Shown here in pieces: positions 27,886 to 37,503 of a stretch of DNA of 49,461 nucleotides; the first letter of the stretch is position 1, and each line of letters begins with the position of its first letter. Below the pieces are notes generated by a model that saw only the letters and a list, made by a program, of their open reading frames with translations, was not told the DNA's origin and searched no databases. Both the position numbers and the translations under genes were made by a program. Where the stretch lies: positions 1-49,461 of IMG/VR virus record IMGVR_UViG_3300046009_010293, one strand, 5' to 3'. This DNA is from a virus.

Positions 27886-29211
27886 TCACAAATAAGAGGC
27901 GGCGCGAAACCCAATGTAGCTGTACGAGTCGCCGCGCGCGCCGGCCAGAGTCAGCGCCCAGACCCCGGCACTGCTGCCGTAGTTCCAGTTGCCGCCAGAG
28001 ATCACACAGAGCTCATTTGGGCGGGCGTCATACAAATAATCACTGCCAAACTGGTTGCTGCCGCCTGTGCCCGTGGCCAGCGGGATGCCTGCGCCTGCTG
28101 CGGCCCAGGCGGTGCCGCTGGTGGCGTGGCTGAGCACTTGGCTGGCCGATCCAAAGTATTTGACGCTGTCGGTGGCGGCAAGGCTTTCGTATGTCGCACC
28201 AATGCTGTCGTACAGGGCGGCCAAGCCGGTGGCGCCCCAGGCGTCGGTGGCCAAGGTGGTGCCACTGGTGATGGTGGCCACGTCTGTGCTGGTCTTGAGC
28301 AGGTAGTAATTTGTGCCGTTGCTGGTGATGCCCAGATTGACTTCAAAAATGTTGCCGTTCAGGTCCATCACGCCGCTCAGCTGGCCGTTGTGCGCGGTGC
28401 GGGCCGGAAAGTTGGCGCTGCCAGTTTTGCCGCAGTTCGGGTAGCCGTCTGACACATAAGCAATGGTGGCGTCGTTGCTGTCGCCCAAGGCGTTGTTGTT
28501 GTTGCCTTTGGGGAAGTTGGCGGCGGGCATGTACCAGGCGCAAAACGTGGTGCTGGTGCTTGCCGATGCGTGGGCGTTGGCCAACAGCGCCAGGGCCGCG
28601 TGGATGAAGCGGGTGTTGCAGAAAAAGCGGCTGCCGCGTGTTTTGGCGGCGGTGATGGCGCCTGCATAAATGTTGCTGTGCGAGCCGGTCAAACCGCTGA
28701 AGGGGTTGTGGTCGGACGCGCTCGACAGTGGGTTGCCGTTGCGCAGGCTTGACGCGATGCCGCCGTTGTTGCTGCACTGGTATTTGTCCACGAAAAAGCC
28801 GGGGCGGATGCTGCCCGCGTTGTAAAAGGCGCGGTGCAGCGCGTAGCCTGCAGCGTTGGCTGCGGCCAGTGATTCGTAAGCGCCGAAGGATTTGACATCG
28901 ACCACGTTGACGGCCAAGCCGTTGGTGCCGGTGCCGTATTTGTAGACAAAGGCGGGCACGTAGACCATGACAGAGCCGTCAGAAAATTGGTAGTTGCCAT
29001 AGTTGCCACTGGCCGGGTCGGTGGTGCCGCTCAGCTCGGTGAAGCCCGTGGGCAGCTCGAGCGCAATGCCTACGCCAAAGCCTTGTTGGCCGGGCATGCC
29101 AATGTCATTGGCGGTGCCCGATCCACCGGATCGGCCGATGCGGATGCCATACGGAAAGCTGACGGGCGAGCCGTCGGGGGTGATGATTTCTCTGACGTTC
29201 AAAGTGCTCAT
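27886..29211 (-). CDS. Tail protein with C-type lectin (DGR variable-protein-type) domain, 441 aa
   Basis: The C-terminal 120 residues read MDLNGNIFEVNLGI, WGATGLAALYDSIGATYESL, RPNELCVISGGNWNYGSSAG and YSYIGFRAASYL, the fold and wording typical of the variable proteins of diversity-generating retroelements (formylglycine-enzyme-like C-type lectin fold ending in GFR). The variable patch would map to about 27886-27990. The N-terminal part is a tail-attachment region. No reverse transcriptase, Avd or template repeat was found in the window. ATGA overlap with the upstream gene. Confidence 0.8.
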   Translation of the reverse strand: MSTLNVREIITPDGSPVSFPYGIRIGRSGGSGTANDIGMPGQQGFGVGIALELPTGFTELSGTTDPASGNYGNYQFSDGSVMVYVPAFVYKYGTGTNGLAVNVVDVKSFGAYESLAAANAAGYALHRAFYNAGSIRPGFFVDKYQCSNNGGIASSLRNGNPLSSASDHNPFSGLTGSHSNIYAGAITAAKTRGSRFFCNTRFIHAALALLANAHASASTSTTFCAWYMPAANFPKGNNNNALGDSNDATIAYVSDGYPNCGKTGSANFPARTAHNGQLSGVMDLNGNIFEVNLGITSNGTNYYLLKTSTDVATITSGTTLATDAWGATGLAALYDSIGATYESLAATDSVKYFGSASQVLSHATSGTAWAAAGAGIPLATGTGGSNQFGSDYLYDARPNELCVISGGNWNYGSSAGVWALTLAGARGDSYSYIGFRAASYL

Positions 29212-29678
29212 GTGATGCTCCAGGTGCTGTGTTGTGCGATGGTGACGGCGACGCCGTCGTCGATGGAAATGGGGCCGACCGAATGCGCGTTGTAGCCGGT
29301 GGCTATGGCCAGGGTGGCGGTGATGCGGCGGGTGTTCAGCCGCACGGGCGAGTCAGGGCTGACGGCTTGCGCCTGCGTGGCGTAGGCCTGCGCCTGCATG
29401 GCAGCCAGTTGGGCGGCGCTGGCGTTGGCTGCGGCGTTTTGTACGGCGGGGCTGGCGGCCACGGCGGCGCTGGTGGCGGCGGCTTGGGTGGCGGCGGTGC
29501 TGTTGGCTTGCACTTCGTTGGCGCGGGCCGTCATCCAGGCGCCAAAGGCCGTGAGGTAGGCCCAGGCGGTGGGGAACCAGGCCACAAAGGCGTCGGCCCG
29601 GGCGTCAAAGTTGAGCGTGTCGGTTGACTGCGGGGGCGTGGGTGGCAGCACTTGGGTGGGTGGGGCGGGGGTGGTCAT
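29208..29678 (-). CDS. Alanine-rich tail/stalk protein, 156 aa
   Basis: Pro-rich N-terminus (MTTPAPPTQVLPPTPPQSTD), then the aromatic DAFVAWFPTAWAYLTAFGAW, then a long Ala/Gln helix (NEVQANSTAATQAAATSAAV) likely to form a trimeric coiled coil, and a beta C-terminus. It probably links the lectin-type tail tip to the tail. Coupled on both sides by ATGA. Confidence 0.7.
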   Translation of the reverse strand: MTTPAPPTQVLPPTPPQSTDTLNFDARADAFVAWFPTAWAYLTAFGAWMTARANEVQANSTAATQAAATSAAVAASPAVQNAAANASAAQLAAMQAQAYATQAQAVSPDSPVRLNTRRITATLAIATGYNAHSVGPISIDDGVAVTIAQHSTWSIT

Positions 29679-30568
29679 GTGAGTCCTTCGATTTCAAGCG
29701 TGCAGAGGTGGTGCATGGGGTAGCTGGCCTCAATGGAAAAGTCGCGGTAAAAGCCCACAATGGAAAACGGCGCATAGTCGCCGCTGTTTTCCACACCCAC
29801 CCACACGGCGGGGGTGGCGTCAAGCGCTCGCAGGGCTGAATAAATGGCGTTAAATTGCGCCCGGTCTTGCACCAGTTGCCCGCTCATGCGCTTGGCGCTG
29901 GGGCCGGGCCTGAGGGTTTGCACGCCGGTGGCGCTGGTGTCTTTTTTGCTAAAGCTGAGGATGCTGGCCGCAAAGCCGTATTGCGCCTCGCCGATGTACA
30001 TGCTGTTGCCGGGCAGCACGGCGCTGCACGCGGCCGAGCCGCCCACAGCCACAACAAGCACCTCCAGTGTGCTGTTGGTGCTGGGCACCAGGTTGGTGAA
30101 CACGGCCTCTTGCACCTGTTGGCGGGGCTCATAAAAATAGCTTTTCCAGCCGTTGGGGTTGCTGAGCAGGGCGCGGGTTTCGGTCCACAAGGTGGCGCCC
30201 AAGGCGTTTTTTTGCGTGAGGGTGATGCTGCTGCCCACCAGGCCAAACACGCCCACGGCGTTAAAGCGCGGCCCCACGGCCAGGGTGGCCGTGAGGTTGC
30301 CTGCGGTAACGGTGGCGGTGCTGATTTCAGCGTCCCACATGGCCCAGCGGTTGCTGGGCTGGGCGCGGGTCCAAAACAGGGGGTTGCTGCTGGGCAGCTT
30401 GCCCAGCGCCGGGGCCTGCACGCATTCGTAAGTGCGGCCGTCTGCGGGCAAAAACACGCGCGCGCCCAGCGCGTAGCTGGTGGCGGGGTTGTAGTCGGCA
30501 TCGAGCGCGCCCGCGTTGCTGGCGGTGACCATGGCGGGGGTAAGGGGTGTGGGGCGAATGACCAGCAT
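29675..30568 (-). CDS. Tail tip protein, 297 aa
   Basis: It starts MLVIRPTPLTPAMVTASNAG, contains a carbohydrate-binding-like NPATSYALGARVFLPADGRT motif and a beta-sandwich region (RFNAVGVFGLVGSSITLTQK), and ends with a MHHLCTLEIEGL strand. This layout is common in tail-tip genes next to the tape measure of siphophages. Three bases separate its start from the tape-measure stop. Confidence 0.7.
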   Translation of the reverse strand: MLVIRPTPLTPAMVTASNAGALDADYNPATSYALGARVFLPADGRTYECVQAPALGKLPSSNPLFWTRAQPSNRWAMWDAEISTATVTAGNLTATLAVGPRFNAVGVFGLVGSSITLTQKNALGATLWTETRALLSNPNGWKSYFYEPRQQVQEAVFTNLVPSTNSTLEVLVVAVGGSAACSAVLPGNSMYIGEAQYGFAASILSFSKKDTSATGVQTLRPGPSAKRMSGQLVQDRAQFNAIYSALRALDATPAVWVGVENSGDYAPFSIVGFYRDFSIEASYPMHHLCTLEIEGLT

Positions 30569-30571
30569 GGT

Positions 30572-33500
30572 TTAGACCAGTTCTGCGTCGGCTGCGGCGC
30601 TGCGCACGGGCACGCCGTCTATGTCCCAGCGGGTGTTTTGGCGCACCAAGGCGCCGGTGTTGACCATGGTTTGCTCCATGGCCACTTTGAGCTCTTGGCG
30701 CATGGCCTTGAGCTCGGCCACCAGTGCGGCGTTGTCGTTGCCACCCGCGCCCGCGCCGCGCATCATGGCGGCGGTTTGGCTGGCGTTCCAAATGCGGGCC
30801 GGGCCTGTGACCTCCAGTTCGGGGCCGTATTCGCCCACCATGCGCAGGCCGCCCGAGTGGAAGCCGCCCGTGGCAAAGGCGGGCACGGGCTTGCCGGTGA
30901 GCGCCGCCACCACGGCGCGCAGGCCGTTGGCCGTGCTGTCTTTGCCCGCCTCGATGGCCTTGACAATCATTTGGTCGGCCGTCAGTGCCCCGGCCTCTAT
31001 GGCGGCCAGGGTGCTGTCGATGGTGCCCAGCAGCCCCAAGCTTTCGGCTTGGTAGTCTTTGGGGGCGTTGGCGTCCAGGCGGGTGGCGGTGGCTTCGGCC
31101 CGGGCCAAACTGGTGTTGAGCAAGTTGCTGTATTGCACGCCCGTGAGGCCCGCAGCCTGCGCGGCTTGCAGCAAGGGGTTCAACAGCCCGTTCAGCTCTT
31201 GGCCGTACTTGGCCATGGTCTCGCCGCTGGTGGACAGCGCCATGCTGTAAGCGGTGTTGAAGCGCTCCTCTAGGTTGGCCAGCTGGGCCTGCGGGTCGAG
31301 CTGGTCAAACCGTATGGCGGACACACTGGCGCGCAAGGTGTCGGCCGTGCCGGTCATGAGGGTGCCCAAGGCCTTTTGTGCGTCGTAGTAGCGCACGGTT
31401 TCCTCGCGCAGGCGGCCCAGCTGGGTGACTGCGCGGCTGGCGTCGACGCTGTACTTTTGCAGGCTGGCAATGTAGTCGATCTGGGCTTGCTTGGCGGCGT
31501 TGGTGGCGGCGGTTTGGGCGGCGGTGGCGGCGGCCACTTGCTGGCTAGACGATGCAGTGGTGTTGGCCAAGCTGTCCTTGGCGGACTTGACCAGCAGTTC
31601 AGACATCTCAAGCTTCCAATTGCCGCCAGCCAATTCGTTGACCAAATTTTGTTTGCGCGGATCTTGGTTAAATCCGTTCAGGTCTGACCATCCCCAACTG
31701 CCCCAGGTCGAATAATTCCACCCGTAGTCGTTGAGCCGGTTGGTATTGGCGTTGTATTGGTAGGCGGTGCGGCCCATGCCTTCGCCTGGCCCTTGGTTGG
31801 CCGATACGTTGCCATACTGCTGCTGCAGGGCCACAAACTCTGCATACTTTTGCTTGTAATATTCGGGCAGCATGGCGGCCTGGGCTTGCTGTTGGGTAAG
31901 CAGGGCATTGGCCCGGGCAATGGCGTCTGCCGAACTGGTTTTGGCCAGGCTGAGCGCCGCGTCGGAAGCGCTGAGCTGTTGCTGCGCAGCCAACAAACCC
32001 GCGTTGCTGGGCAAGCCCACCGAGCTGGCGGTAATTTGGGCCCGTATTTGCTCGGGGCTCATGACAGGCGAGCCGATCATGTTGATGGCGGCCTCGCGCA
32101 AGGCGGCGCGCTCGGAGCCAATGTCACCGAGCACGGCCTTGATGCGCTCGCCAATGACCTCAAACACCCCGGTGACGGTGGCCACAAAGGTGCGGGTCTC
32201 TACGTTGGCCAGGGCTTGGCTGAGCCCGGCAATGTCCACCGTGGTGGCGCTCGATTGGCCGCTGAGCAAGTTCACCTCGCGCTGCAGCTGCGCCACGGCC
32301 AGTTGCGCGGGGTCCAGCTCGCTGGTGGTGGTGCTCAGGCGCTCGCCAAAGGTGAGCGTGCCGCTGCTGGCGTCGCCCAACAGGCGGTTGATGGTGTGCA
32401 CCTGCCCGCTGAATGCGCCGGTGGTGGCGGTGGTGGCGGCCAGGCTGGAGGCGGTCAGGCGCAGCGCGGGCACCAAGCCGGTGCCGCCAGTAAACCGGGC
32501 AATGAGCTTTTGGGCAGCCTCTTGGGCCAGCTCTTCGCTGGCGGTGGTTAGCGCATCAAAGGCCGGGGCCAATTGCATCAGGGCAGCATAGGTTTGGTGC
32601 GCGCTTGCGCCCATGGCGGCCTGCGCGTCAACCAGGGCGCGGAACTCTTCACGGGTGCGGGGGGTTTGCAGGCCTAGGCGCGCCATACCGGCTTGCAGCT
32701 CTCTGGCCTGCACGGCTTGGCGCTCGGATTCGGTGTAAAACTTTTCAAAATAGTCTTGGGTGCGGTCGGCGTAGTTTTGCACCCCGCCAAACGCTTCGAT
32801 CAGCGCATTGGCGCTCAGCGCGCCTTGCGTGCCCGCCAGGGTGACGGCATTGCCCAGCCTGGCGAACATCAGGTTGGCCAGCTCTGTTTGCTGAGCGGCG
32901 CGAACCAGGGTTTGGTAATAGCCCTCGCCCACGGCCTGCATGGCGGCCAAACCGGGCATGACGCTTTGGGCAATGCGGTCGCTTTCGGCGCTGACCACGT
33001 TGTTCAGCTTTTCGGCAATCTGGGTGCCGCTCAGGCCCTGCAGGTCGACCCGGCCAATGTTGACCACGCTCGCTTGAATGCGGGCGTTCACGGCCTCCAT
33101 GTCGGAGCTCAGGGCTTGGGCCGCCAACTCAATGCTGTTGCCCACACTGCCAAAGATTTGTGCAAACTGGTTTTCAAGGCCGCTGTCCATGTCGCTGGTG
33201 CGGGTGCTGTTTTTGCTGCTGTAGGTGATGCCAAACGCCTTTTTCTTGGTGTTGACGTCGCTGTAGTAGCCGCCTTGGAAGCCTTGGTTTTGTATGTCCC
33301 CCAGGGTTTGGGCGTCGGCGTAGATGCCGCTGCCGGTGATGCTGACTTTTTGGCCAAAAAGCTTGGTGACGAGGCCGCCCAAGACCGGCACGACACTGGC
33401 CAAGGCACCGTAAACGCCGGTGACGATGGGGTTTTTAAGGGCCGAACTCAAGGCCGTGTCCGACATCCCCGTGGTCACGCTGGCGTTAAGCCGCTCCATG

Positions 33501-36487
33501 CCGCCGGTGCGCACCAGCATGCTGGCAAAGCCGCCAATGTTGTTCTCGATGGTGCGCAAGCTGCGGGCCATCTCGCGGCTGTAGGTCAGCGCGGTGTCTT
33601 GGGTGCTGTTAAGAAGCTCTAGGCTTTGGGCCAGGCTTTCGCTGGCCGTGGCGTTGTCGCCCAGCACGGTGCCCATGCCGCTGTTGGTGGGCGCGCTCTT
33701 GGGGGTGCGCCCGCCAGCGCCGGCCACCACAAAGCCAAGCGCGGCCATGATGGCGGCCATGGCGGCCATGCGGGGAAAGGCGGTGTAAGGGTCGCCGCCG
33801 GCCTGGTTGGCCACGCCTGCCACAGCGTTGGCGCTGCCCTTGGCCATGGCGGCGGCGGTTTCTGTGCCTGCGGCGGCCACGGCGCTGGCGGCCATCACCT
33901 GGTCGCTGGCCACCTTGGTGGTGGTGAAGGCGGCAAGCAGGCCGGACTTTTGGGCCATGGTGCTCAGCGTCATGGCCAGCTGATAGGCGTGAAACACGCG
34001 CTCAGCGGCCTCTAGGCCTTTGTAGGTGCGACTGCCTTCTTTGGCGTAGCCCTTGAGTGCGCCGGTCATGGTGCCGTAGGCGGCCATGTTGGCCAAGGCG
34101 CTTTTGTTGGCAATGTCTTGCTGCACTTGGCCAAACTTTATGGCGTCTTTGCTGTTTTGCACTTGGTTGGCGGCATGCGCGGCGTCGGTTTTTTGCTGCA
34201 TGTCGCCCACCAGTTGCAGCGCGGTAATGAATTTGCCCGCGCCGCTGATGGCACCGTCAAACAAATTGTCAAGCCGGGCGGCGTCTACGCCTTCGGTGAG
34301 TTTTTTGAACTCGTCCATCGCCTTGGCGGCGTTGTCCAGGTTCTTGGCAGTGTTGTCCAATGCTGTTTGTTTGCTGCCGCCCACTTCTTTCAACCGTGCC
34401 AGCTCTTCAAGGGCTTCGGCTTGGGCGCGGTACAGGTTGCCCAACTGGCCAGACAAGTCAATGTCGTCAGCCAAACCCGCGTTGCGCATTTGCTGGGTGG
34501 CGGCGTCGCGCAGGCGTGCGCCCTCAAGCTGGGCCACGGCCTCTTTGCTCAGGCCCATTCCGGCGTTCAGCCGCTCTTGCTGAACCACTTGTTCACGCAA
34601 ACTTTCAACATGTTTCAGGGCTTGAGCAAAGCTGGCGGCGTTGGCGCGGGCGTCTTCCTCTTGGCTGCGGGTCAATGCCTTGGTGGATTCTTCAGCGGCT
34701 TTGATGCGGTCTTGCTCTAGCTTGATGCCTTTTTCCAGCACGATCAACCGTTCAGCGTCTTCCAGGGCCAGCACACGCAAAGCGCGGGCCGAGCCGGTCA
34801 GGGTGCCCGTGAGTTCTTGCCTGATTTTGATGGCCTCTTTTTCGCCATCGGTCAGTTTGTCGGCTTCGGCCCCATAGGTTTTCAAGCGGCCAAGGTACTG
34901 CTGAGCCGCTTCAATTTTGGTGACCAAACCCGACGTGTATTCAGCAGCGGCGGCCATGGGCTTGATGTAGTGCGCGCGGATTTTGGCTTCAATGGCCGGG
35001 GTGTACAAATCGCCCAGGGCTTTTTTCTGTGCGTCAATTTCTTGCAGCATTTTTTGCTGCGGGCTGGCGTATTTGTCGCCAAAGGCTTTGAAGGCGGCTT
35101 GTTGGTCGCGCAAGCGGCGCTCTTCTTTTTCGGCCATCTCCCCCACGGTGGGGGGGGTGACCATGCCGCGCCCTGCGCCTGCGGCTGGCCGCGTGAGCAA
35201 GGCCTGGTATTCGTTGCGGGCTTCGCGCAGGCTGACAATGTAGCGAGCCAGGTTGCCCAGCTCGCTTTTTAAATAGATGTTGTCAGGCTCTTTTTTGACC
35301 TGTTCGCGCAATCGGTCGTATTCAATGCCCGCGTTGCGCAGCTTAATCAAGGTGTTGTCCAGGGCAATGGCGGTGGGGCGCAGGGAGTCTGGGGTTAAAT
35401 TCAAGGAATGGTTCAAACCCAAAACACCGTTTGTCAACCCGTAAATCATCAAGTTGGCTTTGTTGACAGATTGCTCATATGCCTCAACGGCGGCAATCGC
35501 CGCTGCAGTGGCAGCCACATTGCCTATGGTTCGCCACATGCCGTGACCCCGGATGCGAGAGGTCTCGATCACGTCTCCCAGCACATTGATTTGCCCAGCA
35601 AAGGCGTTCATTTCGGTCTGAATGGCCGCGCCTATGCCGCTTTGCACCAACTGCTGTTTGAAGTTGGTCCAAGAGGTCGACATGCGGTTCAAGCTGGCCT
35701 GCATGCTTTGAGAGGCTTCTTCTACCGAGCCCGCCAGCTCTTGGCGCAGCTGCATGGCGAACTTGGGTAAAAAGTCTTCGGCCATGAGGTTGCCGGTTTC
35801 CATGAACTTGTTCAGCTCGGCCTCTGTCATGTTCATGGATCGGGCCGCAATGCCAAAGGCACCAGGCAGGTGTTCGCCCAACTGGCCGCGCAGTTCTTCG
35901 GCTTGCACTTTGCCCTTGCTCATCATTTGGCCCACGGCCATGAAGGCGCGCTCGCTTTGCTCAACACCCAGGCCCATCACTGTGCTGGCCTCTGCAATGG
36001 CTTTGAACACGTCGCGGGTTTGCGCGCCCGCCAGGGCAGAGCCCCTTGATGCGGCAACCAGCTTCATGTACTGCTGCGCCGTGCCATTGATTTCCAAACC
36101 CAAGCGGTTGGCCTCCATCCGCACAAAGGCCAATTCTTTGGCCCCTGCAGCAGGCCCGCCCGTGCCAAAGTTAAAGCCGTTGCGCAGCCGGTCAAGCTGC
36201 ACTTGGGCCTCTATCAATGCACCCGCCACGCCTGTGATTTGGTTCTTCAAGGCAATCAGGCCCACGGCCACGCTACCGCCTATGAACGCGCCTTTGATGC
36301 CTTGGGCCAGGCGCTGCATGCTTTCGTCGGTGTGCCCAGCCTCTTTGGACACCTCGCGCATGGCGGTGCCCGCTTTTTTGCCAAAGCCTTCCACCGCGCC
36401 ACCAGCTTGCCCGAGCTTGGTTTGCAGTTCGCCCAGGTCGGCCTTGAAGGCGACACCGAGGTCTAGGTTTCCGATTTGAAAGCTCAT
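30572..36487 (-). CDS. Tail length tape measure protein, 1971 aa
   Basis: The largest gene in the window, in the expected place between chaperones and tip. Helical repeats dominate, with a tape-measure N-terminus (LGELQTKLGQAGGAVEGFGK; GTAMREVSKEAGH), conserved GVEQSERAFMAVGQMMSKGK and QLGEHLPGAFGIAARSM, and a hydrophobic stretch (MAAMAAIMAALGFVVAGAG). The C-terminus ends RWDIDGVPVRSAAADAELV, sharing a motif with the early 129-aa protein. At about 0.15 nm per residue it predicts a tail near 300 nm; that figure is a rule of thumb. Confidence 0.93.
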   Translation of the reverse strand: MSFQIGNLDLGVAFKADLGELQTKLGQAGGAVEGFGKKAGTAMREVSKEAGHTDESMQRLAQGIKGAFIGGSVAVGLIALKNQITGVAGALIEAQVQLDRLRNGFNFGTGGPAAGAKELAFVRMEANRLGLEINGTAQQYMKLVAASRGSALAGAQTRDVFKAIAEASTVMGLGVEQSERAFMAVGQMMSKGKVQAEELRGQLGEHLPGAFGIAARSMNMTEAELNKFMETGNLMAEDFLPKFAMQLRQELAGSVEEASQSMQASLNRMSTSWTNFKQQLVQSGIGAAIQTEMNAFAGQINVLGDVIETSRIRGHGMWRTIGNVAATAAAIAAVEAYEQSVNKANLMIYGLTNGVLGLNHSLNLTPDSLRPTAIALDNTLIKLRNAGIEYDRLREQVKKEPDNIYLKSELGNLARYIVSLREARNEYQALLTRPAAGAGRGMVTPPTVGEMAEKEERRLRDQQAAFKAFGDKYASPQQKMLQEIDAQKKALGDLYTPAIEAKIRAHYIKPMAAAAEYTSGLVTKIEAAQQYLGRLKTYGAEADKLTDGEKEAIKIRQELTGTLTGSARALRVLALEDAERLIVLEKGIKLEQDRIKAAEESTKALTRSQEEDARANAASFAQALKHVESLREQVVQQERLNAGMGLSKEAVAQLEGARLRDAATQQMRNAGLADDIDLSGQLGNLYRAQAEALEELARLKEVGGSKQTALDNTAKNLDNAAKAMDEFKKLTEGVDAARLDNLFDGAISGAGKFITALQLVGDMQQKTDAAHAANQVQNSKDAIKFGQVQQDIANKSALANMAAYGTMTGALKGYAKEGSRTYKGLEAAERVFHAYQLAMTLSTMAQKSGLLAAFTTTKVASDQVMAASAVAAAGTETAAAMAKGSANAVAGVANQAGGDPYTAFPRMAAMAAIMAALGFVVAGAGGRTPKSAPTNSGMGTVLGDNATASESLAQSLELLNSTQDTALTYSREMARSLRTIENNIGGFASMLVRTGGMERLNASVTTGMSDTALSSALKNPIVTGVYGALASVVPVLGGLVTKLFGQKVSITGSGIYADAQTLGDIQNQGFQGGYYSDVNTKKKAFGITYSSKNSTRTSDMDSGLENQFAQIFGSVGNSIELAAQALSSDMEAVNARIQASVVNIGRVDLQGLSGTQIAEKLNNVVSAESDRIAQSVMPGLAAMQAVGEGYYQTLVRAAQQTELANLMFARLGNAVTLAGTQGALSANALIEAFGGVQNYADRTQDYFEKFYTESERQAVQARELQAGMARLGLQTPRTREEFRALVDAQAAMGASAHQTYAALMQLAPAFDALTTASEELAQEAAQKLIARFTGGTGLVPALRLTASSLAATTATTGAFSGQVHTINRLLGDASSGTLTFGERLSTTTSELDPAQLAVAQLQREVNLLSGQSSATTVDIAGLSQALANVETRTFVATVTGVFEVIGERIKAVLGDIGSERAALREAAINMIGSPVMSPEQIRAQITASSVGLPSNAGLLAAQQQLSASDAALSLAKTSSADAIARANALLTQQQAQAAMLPEYYKQKYAEFVALQQQYGNVSANQGPGEGMGRTAYQYNANTNRLNDYGWNYSTWGSWGWSDLNGFNQDPRKQNLVNELAGGNWKLEMSELLVKSAKDSLANTTASSSQQVAAATAAQTAATNAAKQAQIDYIASLQKYSVDASRAVTQLGRLREETVRYYDAQKALGTLMTGTADTLRASVSAIRFDQLDPQAQLANLEERFNTAYSMALSTSGETMAKYGQELNGLLNPLLQAAQAAGLTGVQYSNLLNTSLARAEATATRLDANAPKDYQAESLGLLGTIDSTLAAIEAGALTADQMIVKAIEAGKDSTANGLRAVVAALTGKPVPAFATGGFHSGGLRMVGEYGPELEVTGPARIWNASQTAAMMRGAGAGGNDNAALVAELKAMRQELKVAMEQTMVNTGALVRQNTRWDIDGVPVRSAAADAELV

Positions 36488-36495
36488 GTCTTTTT

Positions 36496-36918
36496 TCAGG
36501 GCTTGTGTGTTGGCGGGGTGGGCGGCTTTTTATCGGTGTTGGCTTGGGTTTTTTGGGCTTCGGCTTGGGCGTTCAGCCAACAGGCGTCAATGGCAAAAAT
36601 GCTGTTGATCTCCCATTCGCTAAGCTGGCGGCCATAAAGCTGGCACCAGGACAGCAGGCGGGCCTCGTCAATAGGGGCGGGGCCAAAGCTGCCGCCGCGC
36701 CGTTGGTGTAGCTCTGTAAAGATGCGCCACACACCCCGGCACAGGGGCGGCAGGGGCGGCACGTCAAGCAACTCATGGCGCGGCCCGCTTTGGGCCAATG
36801 GGTTGGCTTGCGCGGCAAGCAGGTGCTCGCGCAAGCTGGCCCCATCGGCCTGCGGTTGGTCCAGTTTGAAGGTGGCCTGAGCATGGTCTTTGAGCGCTTG
36901 GCTCAGGCCTTGATAAAA
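36496..36918 (-). CDS. Tail assembly chaperone extension (GT-type), likely made by -1 frameshift
   Basis: This frame stays open back to 36918 with no good start; the first near-start is a TTG at about 36834 without a ribosome binding site. It meets the chaperone gene at CTTTTTA (36914-36920), where a -1 slip of TTT onto TTT would join them just before the upstream stop at 36903. The peptide reads SQALKDHAQATFKLD, then WRIFTELHQRRGGSFG and a proline tail. This is the standard G/GT arrangement before the tape measure. Confidence 0.6.
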   Translation of the reverse strand, partial: FYQGLSQALKDHAQATFKLDQPQADGASLREHLLAAQANPLAQSGPRHELLDVPPLPPLCRGVWRIFTELHQRRGGSFGPAPIDEARLLSWCQLYGRQLSEWEINSIFAIDACWLNAQAEAQKTQANTDKKPPTPPTHKP

Positions 36919-37385
36919 AGCTCAGCGCTGTTCAGCGCTTGCAGCAACTGGTTGACCAGCCACTGGTTTTTGGGGTCGGCGTACAGCTCGGCGGCGGCCT
37001 GCGGGGTAAAGGCCAGGGCCTGGCCGTTTTTGCCTATGCCGCTCCAGCCCAGGGTGGCCTTGACCAGGTTGTCCACACCCTCTTTCATGTCGGCCGCAGG
37101 GTCGCGCACGTCAGCCTCTGGCGCTTTGAAGCGTCCAGGGCGGCGGCTGGCCTCAATGAGTTGGGTTTCACGCAAAGCGGCCTCTGCACGGGCGCGGCGC
37201 ATGATGGCCATGACCACTTCCTTGCGTGTGGGGTGCTCAGGCCCGGCCAGAACAATGACGCCGCCGGTGGGCTGTTGCGTGCGGGGGTGCAGCACCTCAT
37301 AAGGGGCGCTGTCGAGGTCGTGCACCTCGTCCAAGTCCAGCATGGGGGCTGCAGCTTGTATTTGCTCGGGGGTGGTGGTTTTCAT
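36903..37385 (-). CDS. Tail assembly chaperone (gpG-like), 160 aa
   Basis: The start at 37385 (MKTTTPEQIQAAAPMLDLDE) has only a weak GAAAG site and lies just behind a hairpin. The core TRKEVVMAIMRRARAEAALR and the C-terminal AELYADPKNQWLVNQLLQAL fit siphophage chaperones that coat the tape measure before tube assembly. The gene ends in a T-run where the -1 frameshift to the extension is expected. Confidence 0.75.
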   Translation of the reverse strand: MKTTTPEQIQAAAPMLDLDEVHDLDSAPYEVLHPRTQQPTGGVIVLAGPEHPTRKEVVMAIMRRARAEAALRETQLIEASRRPGRFKAPEADVRDPAADMKEGVDNLVKATLGWSGIGKNGQALAFTPQAAAELYADPKNQWLVNQLLQALNSAELFIKA

Positions 37386-37394
37386 GTTCGCTTT

Positions 37395-37453
37395 CTTGCA
37401 GGTGGTTAAAAAACACTTGTTGCCCGTGCCCCAGACCGGCCTCCACCTGCAAG
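37395..37453 (-). promoter_or_regulatory. Hairpin leader upstream of the chaperone gene
   Basis: CTTGCAGGTGG (37395-37405) and CCACCTGCAAG (37443-37453) are perfect 11-bp inverted repeats around a 37-nt loop, ending 10 bases before the chaperone ATG. Together with GACC/GGTC pairings at 37454-37490 they make the whole 118-bp gap a folded leader. It may slow translation of the chaperone relative to the tail tube. Confidence 0.65.
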
Positions 37454-37503
37454 AGCGGAGAACCGGCCCGAGGTCGGTGCCCGGGGTCTGGCTTGAACGG
37501 GGT

